A stretch of DNA of 64,000 bases from an uncultured Opitutia bacterium (GTDB lineage: Bacteria; Verrucomicrobiota; Verrucomicrobiia; Opitutales; Coraliomargaritaceae). The stretch is taken from assembly GCA_937136395.1 (NCBI GenBank), contig CAKZOI010000021.1, forward strand, positions 1 to 64,000, in the 5' to 3' direction. Below are positions 27,794-36,530 of the stretch, piece by piece (position 1 is the first letter of the stretch; each line of letters starts with the position of its first letter). A model generated the notes under the pieces. That model made no database searches, had not been told where the DNA came from, and worked only from the letters and a program-made list of their open reading frames with translations. The position numbers were made by a program, and so were the translations under genes.

Positions 27794-28318
27794 TTACCAC
27801 TTGTTAAGGATAGCAAACTTGTCGTGTTTCGCAAGCACGAGCGCCATTGCTACCATGATGATGTGTATGCCGAGCCATGCGACACCAGCGTCTTGTTTGA
27901 TTAAGATCAGGCCGATGGTCAGGCTTGTGTAAACAAGTCCCATTGCAAAGAGAGAAATGCGAGTTGCGATACCCAGTAGGATGGTAATACCGAGAAGTAG
28001 GAGGGACGGTCCTAGAATCTTGTCGTAAATAGCGAGGAAGAAATCTGGAATGAGCGGCTCTGCCTTAAACTTGTCTTCTAATGCAGCTGGAACACCCTTG
28101 TAGTAAGACAGTCCATATGCCTTTACCTCGATGCTTCGTGTGAGTTCATAAACATTGGGTGCGCCGTCAATTTCTACCGGCACGTATTCAATTTTCTTTA
28201 TACCAGCAAACTTCTCTAAGCCAGTTTGAATCGCACGTAGACCGAGCCAAATACGGAGTGAAAGCATACCAAGGCTTAATCCGAGGTCGTTGGAACAGGA
28301 GTTTTCTTGTGAAGACAT
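27794..28318 (-). CDS. DoxX-like membrane protein
   Basis: A 174-residue protein with about four hydrophobic segments (LGMLSLRIWLGLRAIQTGLEKFAG, ILGPSLLLLGITILLGIATRISLFAMGLVYTSLTIGL, LGIHIIMVAMALVLA), an arrangement typical of the DoxX/TQO small subunit family. It has a ~60-residue extracytoplasmic loop after the first segment. First gene of the three-gene unit with the exported Gfo/Idh protein, 18 bp upstream of it. DoxX proteins often accompany redox enzymes in the envelope, so it may pass electrons from the oxidoreductase. That link is a guess from position. Confidence 0.72.
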   Translation of the reverse strand: MSSQENSCSNDLGLSLGMLSLRIWLGLRAIQTGLEKFAGIKKIEYVPVEIDGAPNVYELTRSIEVKAYGLSYYKGVPAALEDKFKAEPLIPDFFLAIYDKILGPSLLLLGITILLGIATRISLFAMGLVYTSLTIGLILIKQDAGVAWLGIHIIMVAMALVLAKHDKFAILNKW

Positions 28319-28583
28319 AGTGTGTGTTATTGGGTTAAATGGTGACGATACAGGGCAGGTTTATATGCAGTAAATAGTAAAATATACAAATAAAATTTCA
28401 GCCAATCGCTTGGCGATCTTCATGCGTGTGAGTGTTTTTTAGTGATTTGTTTTTTCTTAAGGGGCTTTATACTAGTTATTTAAGAATTATTATTAGTTTT
28501 AATTTTATGCGGTATGCGCTGTTCTTATTCTCTTTTAAATGACCTAATTTTGACAAATATCGTCACGATTGCTGTGCGTTCTC

Positions 28584-29987
28584 TTATTTTTTGCGCTTAT
28601 CGAGTTGTGCTTTCAGTTTGTCTACAATCTCAGGATGCTTTGCTGCAAGGTTGTTTGTTTCAGCATCCGGCTTGCGGTGGTCGTAAAGTTCCATGTGGCC
28701 GTTTCTATGCTGGATTAAGCGGTAGCGGTCTGTGCGTATGGTTCGGGCTTTGTTGGTATATCCGATTGCGCTGTGGCCTTGTGTGAGTGGGTCTTTGAGT
28801 TGAGGAAGTAGCGAGCGACCGATTGAAAAGTCCGGTTTTTTGAGACCTGCTAAGTCACAGAGGGTGGGGAAAATGTCTACTGTTTCGACAATTGCTGTAG
28901 TTTGCTTGCCCTGTTTGGGCATGTTGGGTGCGTATATTATCAATGGTGAGCGCAGAGACTCTTCAAACAGGGCGTGTTTACCCCAGATGGCATGTTCACC
29001 TAAATGCCAGCCATGGTCGCCCCAGAGTAGAACAATGGTGTTGTCTGCTTGGCCAGAGCTTTCTAAATGCTTTAGGATCTTACCCACTTGCGCGTCGGCA
29101 TAGCTGACACATGCCGCATAGTGTCGGCGAACCATATCTGCAAAATCGGCGTCTTGGCGAGGGTCACGTTGCCAACGATTGTATCTCATGAATTCTCCTG
29201 AGCCATGCCAGGTCGTTGTGTAGCTGGGTTTGTTTGGGTGTGGTATTGGCGGCAATTCGACGCCGTCATAGAGATCCAGATACTTTTTCGGCGCGCCAAA
29301 GGGGAGGTGTGGGCGGATGATTCCGACGGCTAAGAAGAAGGGCTTTTCGGTTTTGGATACTTGGCTAAGCTGCTTGATGACCTCGTCCGTGATGAGGCCG
29401 TCGGGGTAGCTAGAGTCGTCGCCATCAAAGGCTTCAAGCACGTCAAACTGGCTTGGCTTATTGCGTATTTGCCCATTGGAGAGTCCATGCATGATGCCGC
29501 GTGGGTGTTGCCATGCGCCTGAAGGCATTAAGTGGCGATCCCAAGCGTCGGGCATTTCGATTTTAGAAGAATCATCCCAGTCATCTCCGCCACGTCCGCC
29601 TGGGTGGTGTGATACCTTGCCGACCGATACAGTGGTGTAACCATGCTGGCGGAACCACTCCGGCATGCTGGGAGTGACCCCTATGGGGGACTGCTTTAAT
29701 TCGTCTGCGCGCCTGAATAGGGCTTCGTTCGTGTAAGGCCCATACTGACCAGTAAGCAGCGTAAAGCGAGACGCCCCGCAGGTCGGAGCGTTGGTGTAGT
29801 GGCGAGTGAAGACACGACTCTGCGATGCAAGACGGTCGATATTGGGGGAATGAATATATTCAGCACCGAAGCACTTGAGTTCTGGGCGTAAGTCATCGAT
29901 GCAGATGAGTAACACATTGGGCTTTTGGGCAAGGGCAGTGCTTAAGCCTAGTAGGCTAAGTAGGGTGTAACTGAGTAGGCGGCGCAT
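28584..29987 (-). CDS. Secreted sulfatase, iduronate-2-sulfatase-like (family S1)
   Basis: A type I sulfatase that removes sulfate esters from sugars. The signal peptide ([13 protein letters not shown]) is followed by the metal site [18 protein letters not shown]. The formylglycine motif is CGASR, with Cys70 to be oxidised by a maturase. Further on are [21 protein letters not shown] and [19 protein letters not shown], which match iduronate-2-sulfatase-type enzymes (SulfAtlas S1_7-like by eye). It is the last gene of the long minus-strand cluster, 30 bp after the TIM-barrel isomerase. The substrate is presumably a sulfated algal glycan; no sulfatase-maturing enzyme is in this window. Confidence 0.93.
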   Translation of the reverse strand: MRRLLSYTLLSLLGLSTALAQKPNVLLICIDDLRPELKCFGAEYIHSPNIDRLASQSRVFTRHYTNAPTCGASRFTLLTGQYGPYTNEALFRRADELKQSPIGVTPSMPEWFRQHGYTTVSVGKVSHHPGGRGGDDWDDSSKIEMPDAWDRHLMPSGAWQHPRGIMHGLSNGQIRNKPSQFDVLEAFDGDDSSYPDGLITDEVIKQLSQVSKTEKPFFLAVGIIRPHLPFGAPKKYLDLYDGVELPPIPHPNKPSYTTTWHGSGEFMRYNRWQRDPRQDADFADMVRRHYAACVSYADAQVGKILKHLESSGQADNTIVLLWGDHGWHLGEHAIWGKHALFEESLRSPLIIYAPNMPKQGKQTTAIVETVDIFPTLCDLAGLKKPDFSIGRSLLPQLKDPLTQGHSAIGYTNKARTIRTDRYRLIQHRNGHMELYDHRKPDAETNNLAAKHPEIVDKLKAQLDKRKK

Positions 29988-30017
29988 TCTATTGTTGTCG
30001 TGGTTGTATGTGTTAGC

Positions 30018-30896
30018 TTACTCAGTACAGGACTGTGTCAGTGTTTGCTCAAAAGCACGCCCATATTCGACATAGCTGTTGTAGCATTGTTCCTCGTTGA
30101 TGGTTTCGCCTTCTGTTGCATGGAAGACGGTTGCGATGTGCGGCTCGATCGCGTAGGCACCAGTATAGCCATTTGCTTGCAAGGCTTTCAATGTCTCACT
30201 GATTCGGGCTAAGCCTTCGCCGGCAAAGGTATAACGCTCTGGCTCATCGCTGCCTTCTGGCGGATGTAGGCAGTCCTTAATGTGGACATGAGCTACATGC
30301 GCTTGGATCGTTTGGTAGAATTCAAGTGGGTCTTGCCAAGGGTAGGGTTGTGGTTTTGAGCGGTCGCGTTGGAAGACCGGGTTGCCTGTGTCGTAGATTA
30401 GTTTCAAGCCCGGCACTTCCTCAATAAGGCGTAGCGTGTGTTGGGCGGAGAAGCCTCCCCAGTTCATGCAGTTTTCGTGGAGGGCATCAATGCCTGCGTC
30501 GCTAAAGCGTTGCACGATTTCCCTTAGGCGGCGAAAGCGTTCAGCTTCTTGTTGATCCTCGCCCCATGGCTTTTGAGCGTAGGACATGATGCGAATTAGC
30601 TTCGTGCCGAGCTGCTGCATGCGGGGAATCGCACGCTCGATCTCGCCGATAGTGACGGCGAAGTTAGATTCAATTGGCTTTGACCAGCTACCAATTAGGG
30701 AGCCGAACTCGATGACTTGAATGCCCGCTTCGTTGAGTTGAGCCACAGAGTTCTGGAAATCAGCTTCAGATAGGTCGTGTATATTTTGACCATCGATGCT
30801 GCGTGCCGAGAGGTGATTCCAACCTAAGTCCTTGGTGGCTTTGATTTGTGTGGCTAGAGACTGTCCAGCTTCGTCTGTGAATCCTGTTAAGATCAT
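30018..30896 (-). CDS. Sugar isomerase/epimerase, xylose-isomerase-like TIM barrel
   Basis: A 292-residue cytoplasmic protein of the AP-endonuclease-2/xylose isomerase TIM-barrel superfamily. Likely divalent metal ligands are Glu141 (ALHENCMNWGG), Asp169 (IYDTGNP), His205 (HVHIKD) and Glu251 (YAIEPH). It follows the cytosolic Gfo/Idh gene by eight bases and precedes the sulfatase gene. Families of this kind, next to Gfo/Idh and DUF1080 genes, act as epimerases or dehydratases on keto-sugars; a role in processing a 3-keto sugar is inferred from this context. Exact reaction unknown. Confidence 0.85.
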   Translation of the reverse strand: MILTGFTDEAGQSLATQIKATKDLGWNHLSARSIDGQNIHDLSEADFQNSVAQLNEAGIQVIEFGSLIGSWSKPIESNFAVTIGEIERAIPRMQQLGTKLIRIMSYAQKPWGEDQQEAERFRRLREIVQRFSDAGIDALHENCMNWGGFSAQHTLRLIEEVPGLKLIYDTGNPVFQRDRSKPQPYPWQDPLEFYQTIQAHVAHVHIKDCLHPPEGSDEPERYTFAGEGLARISETLKALQANGYTGAYAIEPHIATVFHATEGETINEEQCYNSYVEYGRAFEQTLTQSCTE

Positions 30897-30904
30897 GAAT
30901 ACGT

Positions 30905-31951
30905 TTAGCTTAATTCGACTTTTAGGCCGTTGTTTTGGGCAGACTTGTAAATTGCTTGAATGACTTCAACGCACTTACGAGCCTCGCTTGCGCCAGTGCT
31001 GGGCTCGCGGTTCTCTTTGATGGCGTTGACGACTTCTTCGAAATTACGTTGGTGCTGATAGAAGTTGATTGCAGTCGGGTCGTTTGCGCCGAGGCCAGCT
31101 TCGGCTCCCTGCATGAATTGAGCTCGTATGGCTTCGTCTTCTTCGGTTTCGTTCATGAAATCCCAGGCTTCGAAAGCTTCGTCAGCGAGAAAGACAGAGC
31201 CTTCAGTGCCGGCCAATTGAACACGAGCAGGGTGGCCGTCCTTTGACCAAGTGCAGGTACTGCCTTCGATGATACCGCGGGCACCGTTCTCAAACTCAAC
31301 AATGGCGACGGCAATATCTTCAACCTCAATGTCTGTGTGCGCCAAGCAAGCAGTGTTTGCCTGCACTGATTTGACTGGTCCAGCGAGATAGATCAGTGCA
31401 TCGATGGTGTGAATGGATTGATTCATGAGGGCACCTCCGCCGTCGAGCGCCCATGTGCCGCGCCAACCCGCAGAGTCGTAGTAGGCTTGGTCGCGATACC
31501 ATTTTACATAGGCAGAGGCGGAGGTAAGTTTACCAAAGCGCCCTGCGTCTGCGGCTTTCTTGAAGGCATCCATACCTGGGTGGAAGCGGCGGTTCAATAC
31601 TGCGGCGATGGTGACGCCTTTTGCTTTTGCGGCTGCGACCATTTGGTCAATGCGCTCTGTGGTGATTTCCAGCGGCTTCTCTATCACCACGTGTTTACCA
31701 GCTTCGATGGCTGCCATGGCAGGTTCGAAGTGCGCGCCTGATGGCGTGCCAATGGTGACGATGTCGATCGCTGGGTCTGCGAGCATTTCTTCGACTGAGG
31801 CGTAGGCCTTGGTGTTATATTGCTCAGCAAATGCCTGTGTGCGCTCGAGTATACGATCTGCTGCACCGATTAGTGTGCCGCCTTCCATCGCATCGATGGC
31901 TTTAGCGTGAAAGCCACCGATCATTCCTGTTCCAATAATTCCGAAATTCAT
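30905..31951 (-). CDS. Cytosolic Gfo/Idh/MocA oxidoreductase
   Basis: The 348-residue protein has no export signal. It has the NAD(P)-binding start FGIIGTGMIGGFHAKAI, the EKP motif in HVVIEKPLE, the catalytic-region sequence GGGALMNQSIHTIDALIYLAG with the conserved Asp/His pair, and a C-terminal domain of the inositol/glucose dehydrogenase type. It would oxidise a sugar or sugar acid, probably at C3 or C2. It sits four bases after the Nramp-fold transporter gene, suggesting that the transporter's substrate or a downstream product is what it acts on. The substrate cannot be told. Confidence 0.9.
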   Translation of the reverse strand: MNFGIIGTGMIGGFHAKAIDAMEGGTLIGAADRILERTQAFAEQYNTKAYASVEEMLADPAIDIVTIGTPSGAHFEPAMAAIEAGKHVVIEKPLEITTERIDQMVAAAKAKGVTIAAVLNRRFHPGMDAFKKAADAGRFGKLTSASAYVKWYRDQAYYDSAGWRGTWALDGGGALMNQSIHTIDALIYLAGPVKSVQANTACLAHTDIEVEDIAVAIVEFENGARGIIEGSTCTWSKDGHPARVQLAGTEGSVFLADEAFEAWDFMNETEEDEAIRAQFMQGAEAGLGANDPTAINFYQHQRNFEEVVNAIKENREPSTGASEARKCVEVIQAIYKSAQNNGLKVELS

Positions 31952-31955
31952 ATGT

Positions 31956-33581
31956 TTAACTGGTTGCGTTTTGATTCTTGATAAAGCCTCTAATGCCGAG
32001 TGCCGCGAGGACGATTAGGCAGCCAATGCCAATCATGCCAGGTGTGCCTTTGTTGCAAAGCGCCCAGACTGAGGCGAACGTTGCCACACCTGCAGAGATG
32101 ACCATGAGTGCATTGATGAGTCCTCTGTTCTTCGGTAAATCATCACCAAGTGCGGATCTAGAATTCATCAGTAGCAGAAAGCCTAGGTAAGCAATCGGCA
32201 GTAGGGTGGTGGCAATTACAGATGCTGGGATCGCCATGGCGGCTTTAGCGTCGCCACTCCAGAGAAAGGGTGAAAAGAGTCCGGCGATGGCTGGCATCGC
32301 TGCGCCGAGTATAAAGATCTTTGCACTGCCTACTTTGTTGAATGCTTCACTGATTGCGTAGCCATTCATCATCATATGTACGAGCATTGTAGAAATCGCC
32401 ATGGCAAGCACACCAATTCCGAAAATCGTTTGTGAGTGTTTACCAAGGAATGGCTCTAGTGATTGTGCGAGGTTTACAGAGTCGCGGTTTGAAAGCATTG
32501 CAGCTAGTTGTTTGTCTGCGAGTGGTGCAGAGCTGCGCGCGACATCTTTTGCAGCGTCGTCCAGGGTGACGAAGTCTGCATTGTGATGTGCCAAGCTTTT
32601 GTCTAATACCTTGTAGTAAGCGCTTTGCATTTCTGGGTAAGGAATGCCGTTTTCGTCGAGAACGTCAGCATATTTGGCGTGGAAAGAAGCTGCTGATGCG
32701 ATCACCAGTGCTGAAGCGCCGAGGATGAATGGCACGAAAAGTCCAAGCACGAGATCGAAACGAGAGAGCTCTCTATGTTGTTTGCCCCAGCCCCGTTTCT
32801 TGAGGCTGTAAGGAAGGAGGAAAGTCATGTTGATGCCGACAGCGGTGCCGAAGGCAGCGATGATTTTACCGCGTTGCTCAGAGGTGACGTATTCGGTCCA
32901 GTAGCTGGCACTTTCGCCAGTTGTTGCAATTGCTGATGCAATTAAATCGGTTGGTTTGAAGAGTGCGGTAAAGTCAGGAATCAGCCCTGAGAAAAGGCTG
33001 CCCCATGATACGGCGCCATTTTTAATGAGAGTGACCACTACGCCCATGAAGGCGATTACGATAACTGCGACGAGGCCCTTTAGGATATTATCAATTAATC
33101 GCGATGCGCGCTCATTTTTTTGACCGAGTGCGATGAGTGAGAGTGCCATGATAAAGAGAGAACCTGTGATCACGTAAGGACCAGGATTGAATCCCAGATT
33201 ATCTTCGATGGCACCACGACCGAGCGAAAACTGCGCGGCGCAAAAAACGGTGTCAGCAATCACTGTGGCAATCAGCCATCCCCATGCGAGCGTCGAGGAG
33301 ACTTTTTTTTGCATCACTCGAAATGGTCGCTCTTCGCATGAAAGCGTGACGTAGGAAATGGCGCCGAGCATAATGATACCGCACAGCATCGCTAAAGGTT
33401 GTAACCAGAGGAATTCATATCCTCCGATAATGCCGAGGTAGAGTGCGCCGACAAGGGAGCCGCCTCCAAGGGTCACTGCTGCTTGGACCCAGCCAGGGCC
33501 AGTCATTTTGCCGTAACCAGTTAGCTTGCCTAGAAAGCCGCGCTGCTGGATGGATTCGATCGATTCGATTTGCTTACTCAT
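31956..33581 (-). CDS. Nramp-fold transporter without canonical metal-binding motifs
   Basis: A 541-residue protein with about eleven or twelve membrane segments. The start (GYGKMTGPGWVQAAVTLGGGSLVGALYLG, residues 22-50) aligns with the first segment of Nramp transporters. The metal motif DPGN is replaced by GGGS, and the segment-6 MPH motif corresponds to ATTGESASYW (residues ~219-228). The known manganese/iron ligands Asp, Asn and Met are therefore missing. A large loop at ~300-370 is also unusual. It lies in a sugar-processing operon, directly in front of a Gfo/Idh gene. It may move another ion or an organic solute; the true substrate is unknown. Confidence 0.78.
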   Translation of the reverse strand: MSKQIESIESIQQRGFLGKLTGYGKMTGPGWVQAAVTLGGGSLVGALYLGIIGGYEFLWLQPLAMLCGIIMLGAISYVTLSCEERPFRVMQKKVSSTLAWGWLIATVIADTVFCAAQFSLGRGAIEDNLGFNPGPYVITGSLFIMALSLIALGQKNERASRLIDNILKGLVAVIVIAFMGVVVTLIKNGAVSWGSLFSGLIPDFTALFKPTDLIASAIATTGESASYWTEYVTSEQRGKIIAAFGTAVGINMTFLLPYSLKKRGWGKQHRELSRFDLVLGLFVPFILGASALVIASAASFHAKYADVLDENGIPYPEMQSAYYKVLDKSLAHHNADFVTLDDAAKDVARSSAPLADKQLAAMLSNRDSVNLAQSLEPFLGKHSQTIFGIGVLAMAISTMLVHMMMNGYAISEAFNKVGSAKIFILGAAMPAIAGLFSPFLWSGDAKAAMAIPASVIATTLLPIAYLGFLLLMNSRSALGDDLPKNRGLINALMVISAGVATFASVWALCNKGTPGMIGIGCLIVLAALGIRGFIKNQNATS

Positions 33582-33612
33582 TAGTTAGGGGAGTTGTTGT
33601 CGGTTATGTGTG

Positions 33613-34182
33613 CTAAAGTTCGCGGATCTGAATATTCTTAAACCAGACTTCGTCTAGGTGGTCTTGTAAGAGTATGGGACCGGCTCGATTACCGAAGTCT
33701 TCGTGTTTGGAATATTTACTTTTTTGAAAACGTTTTTTCCAATCGTCGCTCCCATATTCGATTTCGACGATTTTCTTGCCGTTGAGCCAGTGCTCAATTT
33801 GGTTTCCTTTGGCTACAATATGGCTGTGGTTCCATTCTCCTACCGGATTGATTGGTTTATTGTCAGGCGCGGCGACCAATGCATACAGTGACCCCGCGCG
33901 GTGCGTGGGGTCTTTGCTGTCTTTGTGTTTGTGGTCATCGAGAATTTGATATTCAAGGCCTAAGCTGCCGAGCGTTCGATATTTTACTCCGCTATTGCCG
34001 GCTTCGGATATCTTCCAGTTGAAACGTAGCTCAAAGTCTTTGTAGTGTTTGCGAGTGATGATATCTCCAGGCCTAAATCCTGTGCGGTGAACGACACCAC
34101 TTTCAATATGCCAGCCGTTTTTGACAGGTTTACCATTGATACGAGTCCACTCCGAGAAGTCGCCTGTAGCGAAGAGATCCTT
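33613..34182 (-). pseudogene. Second DUF1080 domain, in frame after a TGA stop
   Basis: Reading on in the same frame past the TGA at 34183-34185 gives 189 uninterrupted residues that form a complete DUF1080 (PF06439) domain. It starts KDLFATGDFSEW and continues with NGWHIESGVV, YKDFELRFNWKI, GNSGVKYR, LEYQILDD, PVGEWNHSHIV and IEHWLNGKKIVEIEYG to the end at 33613. There is no ATG, GTG or TTG near its beginning; the first TTG is at 33879, inside the domain. It therefore seems to be the second half of one protein with the upstream domain, cut by a nonsense codon, an error or read-through. Confidence 0.75.
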
Positions 34183-34944
34183 TCAGTGAGCTGCTGCGGC
34201 AAGTTCCTTGACCTTGATATTTCGGAAGTGAATTTCACCGGCCTTACCTGAATGCACTTGGAGACTGAAGTAGCCTTTTTTATATTCTTCGGTTTCCCAG
34301 TTGGCTGCAGGGATGCCATTGATCCAGGTTTTTACGTTGGTGCCGATGGCTTGAATGGTTACGCGATTCCATTGGCCCTTCTTGATAGCATTGCGCGCTT
34401 CTTCGTGTGCGTCTAGCCAGAGTGGGTACGCCCATCCGCCTGCCGATTGGCCATAGATGCCTCCAGACCAGCGACGTGTGCCCACATCGCCTTCCATTTC
34501 GCATTGTGGTCCGTAGACCTTGACTTTACCATTTGTATTAGCTTCTTGCTGGGCACGAAACATGATGCCGGTATTGCCATTCACCGCCCATTTGATCTCC
34601 GCTGTGAAGATGAAGTCTGTATAGTCGTCTTTCACTGTGGATAGGTAAGTGCTCGGCGAGCCTTTAATCGTTGTTCCGACGATCACGTCGTCTTTGACTT
34701 CGAAAGTGCAGTGGCCACCTAAGGGGACCCACCCATCAAGGTTTTTACCATTGAATAGCTCTATAAAGCCCCGGCCAACCAAACTTGGCTCTGGCTCTGT
34801 GTTGATGAGCATGTCTTTTGGGTTGGGCGTGTTTTCCTGCTTTGCATATTTCTGAATGTATCGTTTTTGGCTTTCAGAAACTTGATTGGCGCAGGCCACG
34901 GATAGTGTGGCTAGGCAGAGTGCGAATACTGTGATTGTTTTCAT
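34183..34944 (-). CDS. Secreted DUF1080 protein (3-keto-glycoside hydrolase-like), first domain
   Basis: A 253-residue protein with signal peptide (MKTITVFALCLATLSVACANQ; a Cys near the cleavage point could be lipidated). The DUF1080 domain runs from FIELFNGKNLDGWVPLGGH through YTDFIFTAEIKWAVNGNTGIMFRAQ and CEMEGDVGTRRWSGGIYGQ to FSLQVHSGKAGEIHFRNIKVKEL. DUF1080 proteins include enzymes that cleave 3-keto glycosides made by Gfo/Idh dehydrogenases; such dehydrogenases flank this gene. The frame ends at a TGA, but a second complete DUF1080 domain continues directly in the same frame. Confidence 0.85.
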   Translation of the reverse strand: MKTITVFALCLATLSVACANQVSESQKRYIQKYAKQENTPNPKDMLINTEPEPSLVGRGFIELFNGKNLDGWVPLGGHCTFEVKDDVIVGTTIKGSPSTYLSTVKDDYTDFIFTAEIKWAVNGNTGIMFRAQQEANTNGKVKVYGPQCEMEGDVGTRRWSGGIYGQSAGGWAYPLWLDAHEEARNAIKKGQWNRVTIQAIGTNVKTWINGIPAANWETEEYKKGYFSLQVHSGKAGEIHFRNIKVKELAAAAH

Positions 34945-34971
34945 GTATATGTTTGTGTCGGAATTGTTTTA

Positions 34972-36405
34972 TTAAAGCACGTAGTATTGTTCCCATCCCT
35001 TGCGAGGTACAGGGTCGAGCAGTGTGTTCGCGGCTGTGTTATTGGTGATCTGCTTTCTTTGAGTATCGAACTTGATTGTGCCACCAAAGCGCTGTGTTAG
35101 AACGCCGAGGTTGAATACTTGTGTGAGTGGGCCGCTGACACTGAAAGGTGAGCGTGCTTCCTCTTCCCCCTTGCAGGCGAGTAGGAAATTAGCGTAGTGG
35201 TTCGAGTTCTTTTGTGGGAATCTCGGAAGCTTCCCGCGCATGTCCATATATTTTTCGCGTGGCACGATTTGGAGTGGTTCGCCATGGTGACCTCCCTTGA
35301 ATGTGAGGTCCTTACTGTAGAGGACTTTTCCAGGTCTATCGAGCACGGTCGCTTTGGCAACGGTTTCGCCTTTAGCCGGTTCGCTGAATTCCGCTTCGAG
35401 TTTTGGCTTGTTCTTTACGCCATCATACCAGGTGACTTCGCAGGCAGGTAAATCAGGGCCACGCTCTGGGAAACTAAAGCGAATAGTGGATGAAGCTGGA
35501 TAAATTAAATCGCTCTTATTGATGCCATCTAGGTGAACTGCAGTGACATCAGTTGGTAGACCGAGTTCTAGGAAACGGTGGCAGGTGTCGAGAATATGTG
35601 GACCCCAATCGCCGAAGCATCCACTGCCGTAGTCATACCAACTGCGCCATTCCTGTGGGTGAAGTTTTTTACTGTAGGGGTGTGGTTGTGCGACCACATC
35701 CATCCACTGATCCCAATCGACGCCAGCAGGTAGTGGCTCGCTTGGATATTTGGTCGCTTTGCTGCCCCATCCGTGCCAGCGGCGTCGGCTGTTCATGTGG
35801 GCAGTAATGCGAGTGATATCTTTGATGATACCTGCCTCACGCCATGCTTTGAATTGAAAATAGTTGGCCCCAGAGTGTCCTTGGTTGCCCATCTGTGTTA
35901 CGACATTGGGGTGTTTTGCACTCATACGAATCAAGCGCTCACTCTGCCCAAAGGTGTGTGCGAGGGGCTTTTCAACGAATACGTGCTTGCCCAAGGACAT
36001 CGCTAACATCGTAGCGGCAAAGTGTGAATGGTCGGGGGTTGCAATGAGGACGGCGTCAATCTCGTTTGCCATCTTATCAAACATCACACGGAAGTCTTTG
36101 AATTTACGTGCGGAAGGATGCGCCCTAAGTGAACCTTGAGTATGCTTGCCTTCGAGGTCGATATCACAGAGTGCAACGACATTGCAATGTCCTGATCCAA
36201 AGAGTGTTTTTAGGTCGTTACCGCCTTGGTTGCCAATGCCGATGACGGCTAGGTTGACTTTCTCATTGGGTCCGATCCCAGTTCCAGATTGCTTACCTAA
36301 TGCAACGTATGAAGGCAGGATTGTTAAGGCGCCAAATGCTGCGGATGTTTTGAGGAAATCGCGACGACTGGCTAGGGTGGTTTGCTTCTTATTTATTGGG
36401 TTCAT
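34972..36405 (-). CDS. Gfo/Idh/MocA oxidoreductase with Tat signal, head of catabolic cluster
   Basis: The 477-residue protein has a twin-arginine signal (LASRRDFLKTSAAFGALTILPS), an NAD(P)-binding start VNLAVIGIGNQGGND, the EKP motif in HVFVEKPLAHT, and the long C-terminal domain with SWYDYGSGCFGDWGPHILDTCHRFL typical of exported Gfo/Idh proteins in Planctomycetes, Verrucomicrobia and Bacteroidetes. It is the first gene of the minus-strand run 36405-28584 and faces the ROK repressor. It probably oxidises a glycoside to a 3-keto form in the periplasm for the DUF1080 protein next to it. That reaction is inferred from known DUF1080 systems. Confidence 0.9.
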   Translation of the reverse strand: MNPINKKQTTLASRRDFLKTSAAFGALTILPSYVALGKQSGTGIGPNEKVNLAVIGIGNQGGNDLKTLFGSGHCNVVALCDIDLEGKHTQGSLRAHPSARKFKDFRVMFDKMANEIDAVLIATPDHSHFAATMLAMSLGKHVFVEKPLAHTFGQSERLIRMSAKHPNVVTQMGNQGHSGANYFQFKAWREAGIIKDITRITAHMNSRRRWHGWGSKATKYPSEPLPAGVDWDQWMDVVAQPHPYSKKLHPQEWRSWYDYGSGCFGDWGPHILDTCHRFLELGLPTDVTAVHLDGINKSDLIYPASSTIRFSFPERGPDLPACEVTWYDGVKNKPKLEAEFSEPAKGETVAKATVLDRPGKVLYSKDLTFKGGHHGEPLQIVPREKYMDMRGKLPRFPQKNSNHYANFLLACKGEEEARSPFSVSGPLTQVFNLGVLTQRFGGTIKFDTQRKQITNNTAANTLLDPVPRKGWEQYYVL

Positions 36406-36458
36406 GGAGTATTTAGTTTGCCGAATTGGCAGAGGTTCCTGATTTTTTTGAAATATAA

Positions 36459-36475
36459 AGTTTACTAAGTAAACT
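36459..36475. promoter_or_regulatory. 17-bp palindrome, candidate ROK-repressor operator
   Basis: AGTTTACTAAGTAAACT is a perfect palindrome around a central A. It lies midway between the divergent starts at 36405 and 36531, in an A/T-rich stretch. Position and shape fit an operator for the adjacent ROK regulator. Confidence 0.6.
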
Positions 36476-36530
36476 AATTGAGGTTTAATTACAAACTTAG
36501 CAATATAAAAAAGTCTTTTTTGTCAAAAAT

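Noticed and set aside
34183-34185. TGA between the DUF1080 domains as a selenocysteine codon
   Set aside because: It lies in a linker, not at an active-site position, no hairpin of the bacterial SECIS type follows directly, and no selenocysteine gene is in the window.
33984-34319. 111-residue minus-strand frame at the DUF1080 junction
   Set aside because: A different register from the two DUF1080 domains; the true continuation is in the frame of the upstream gene.
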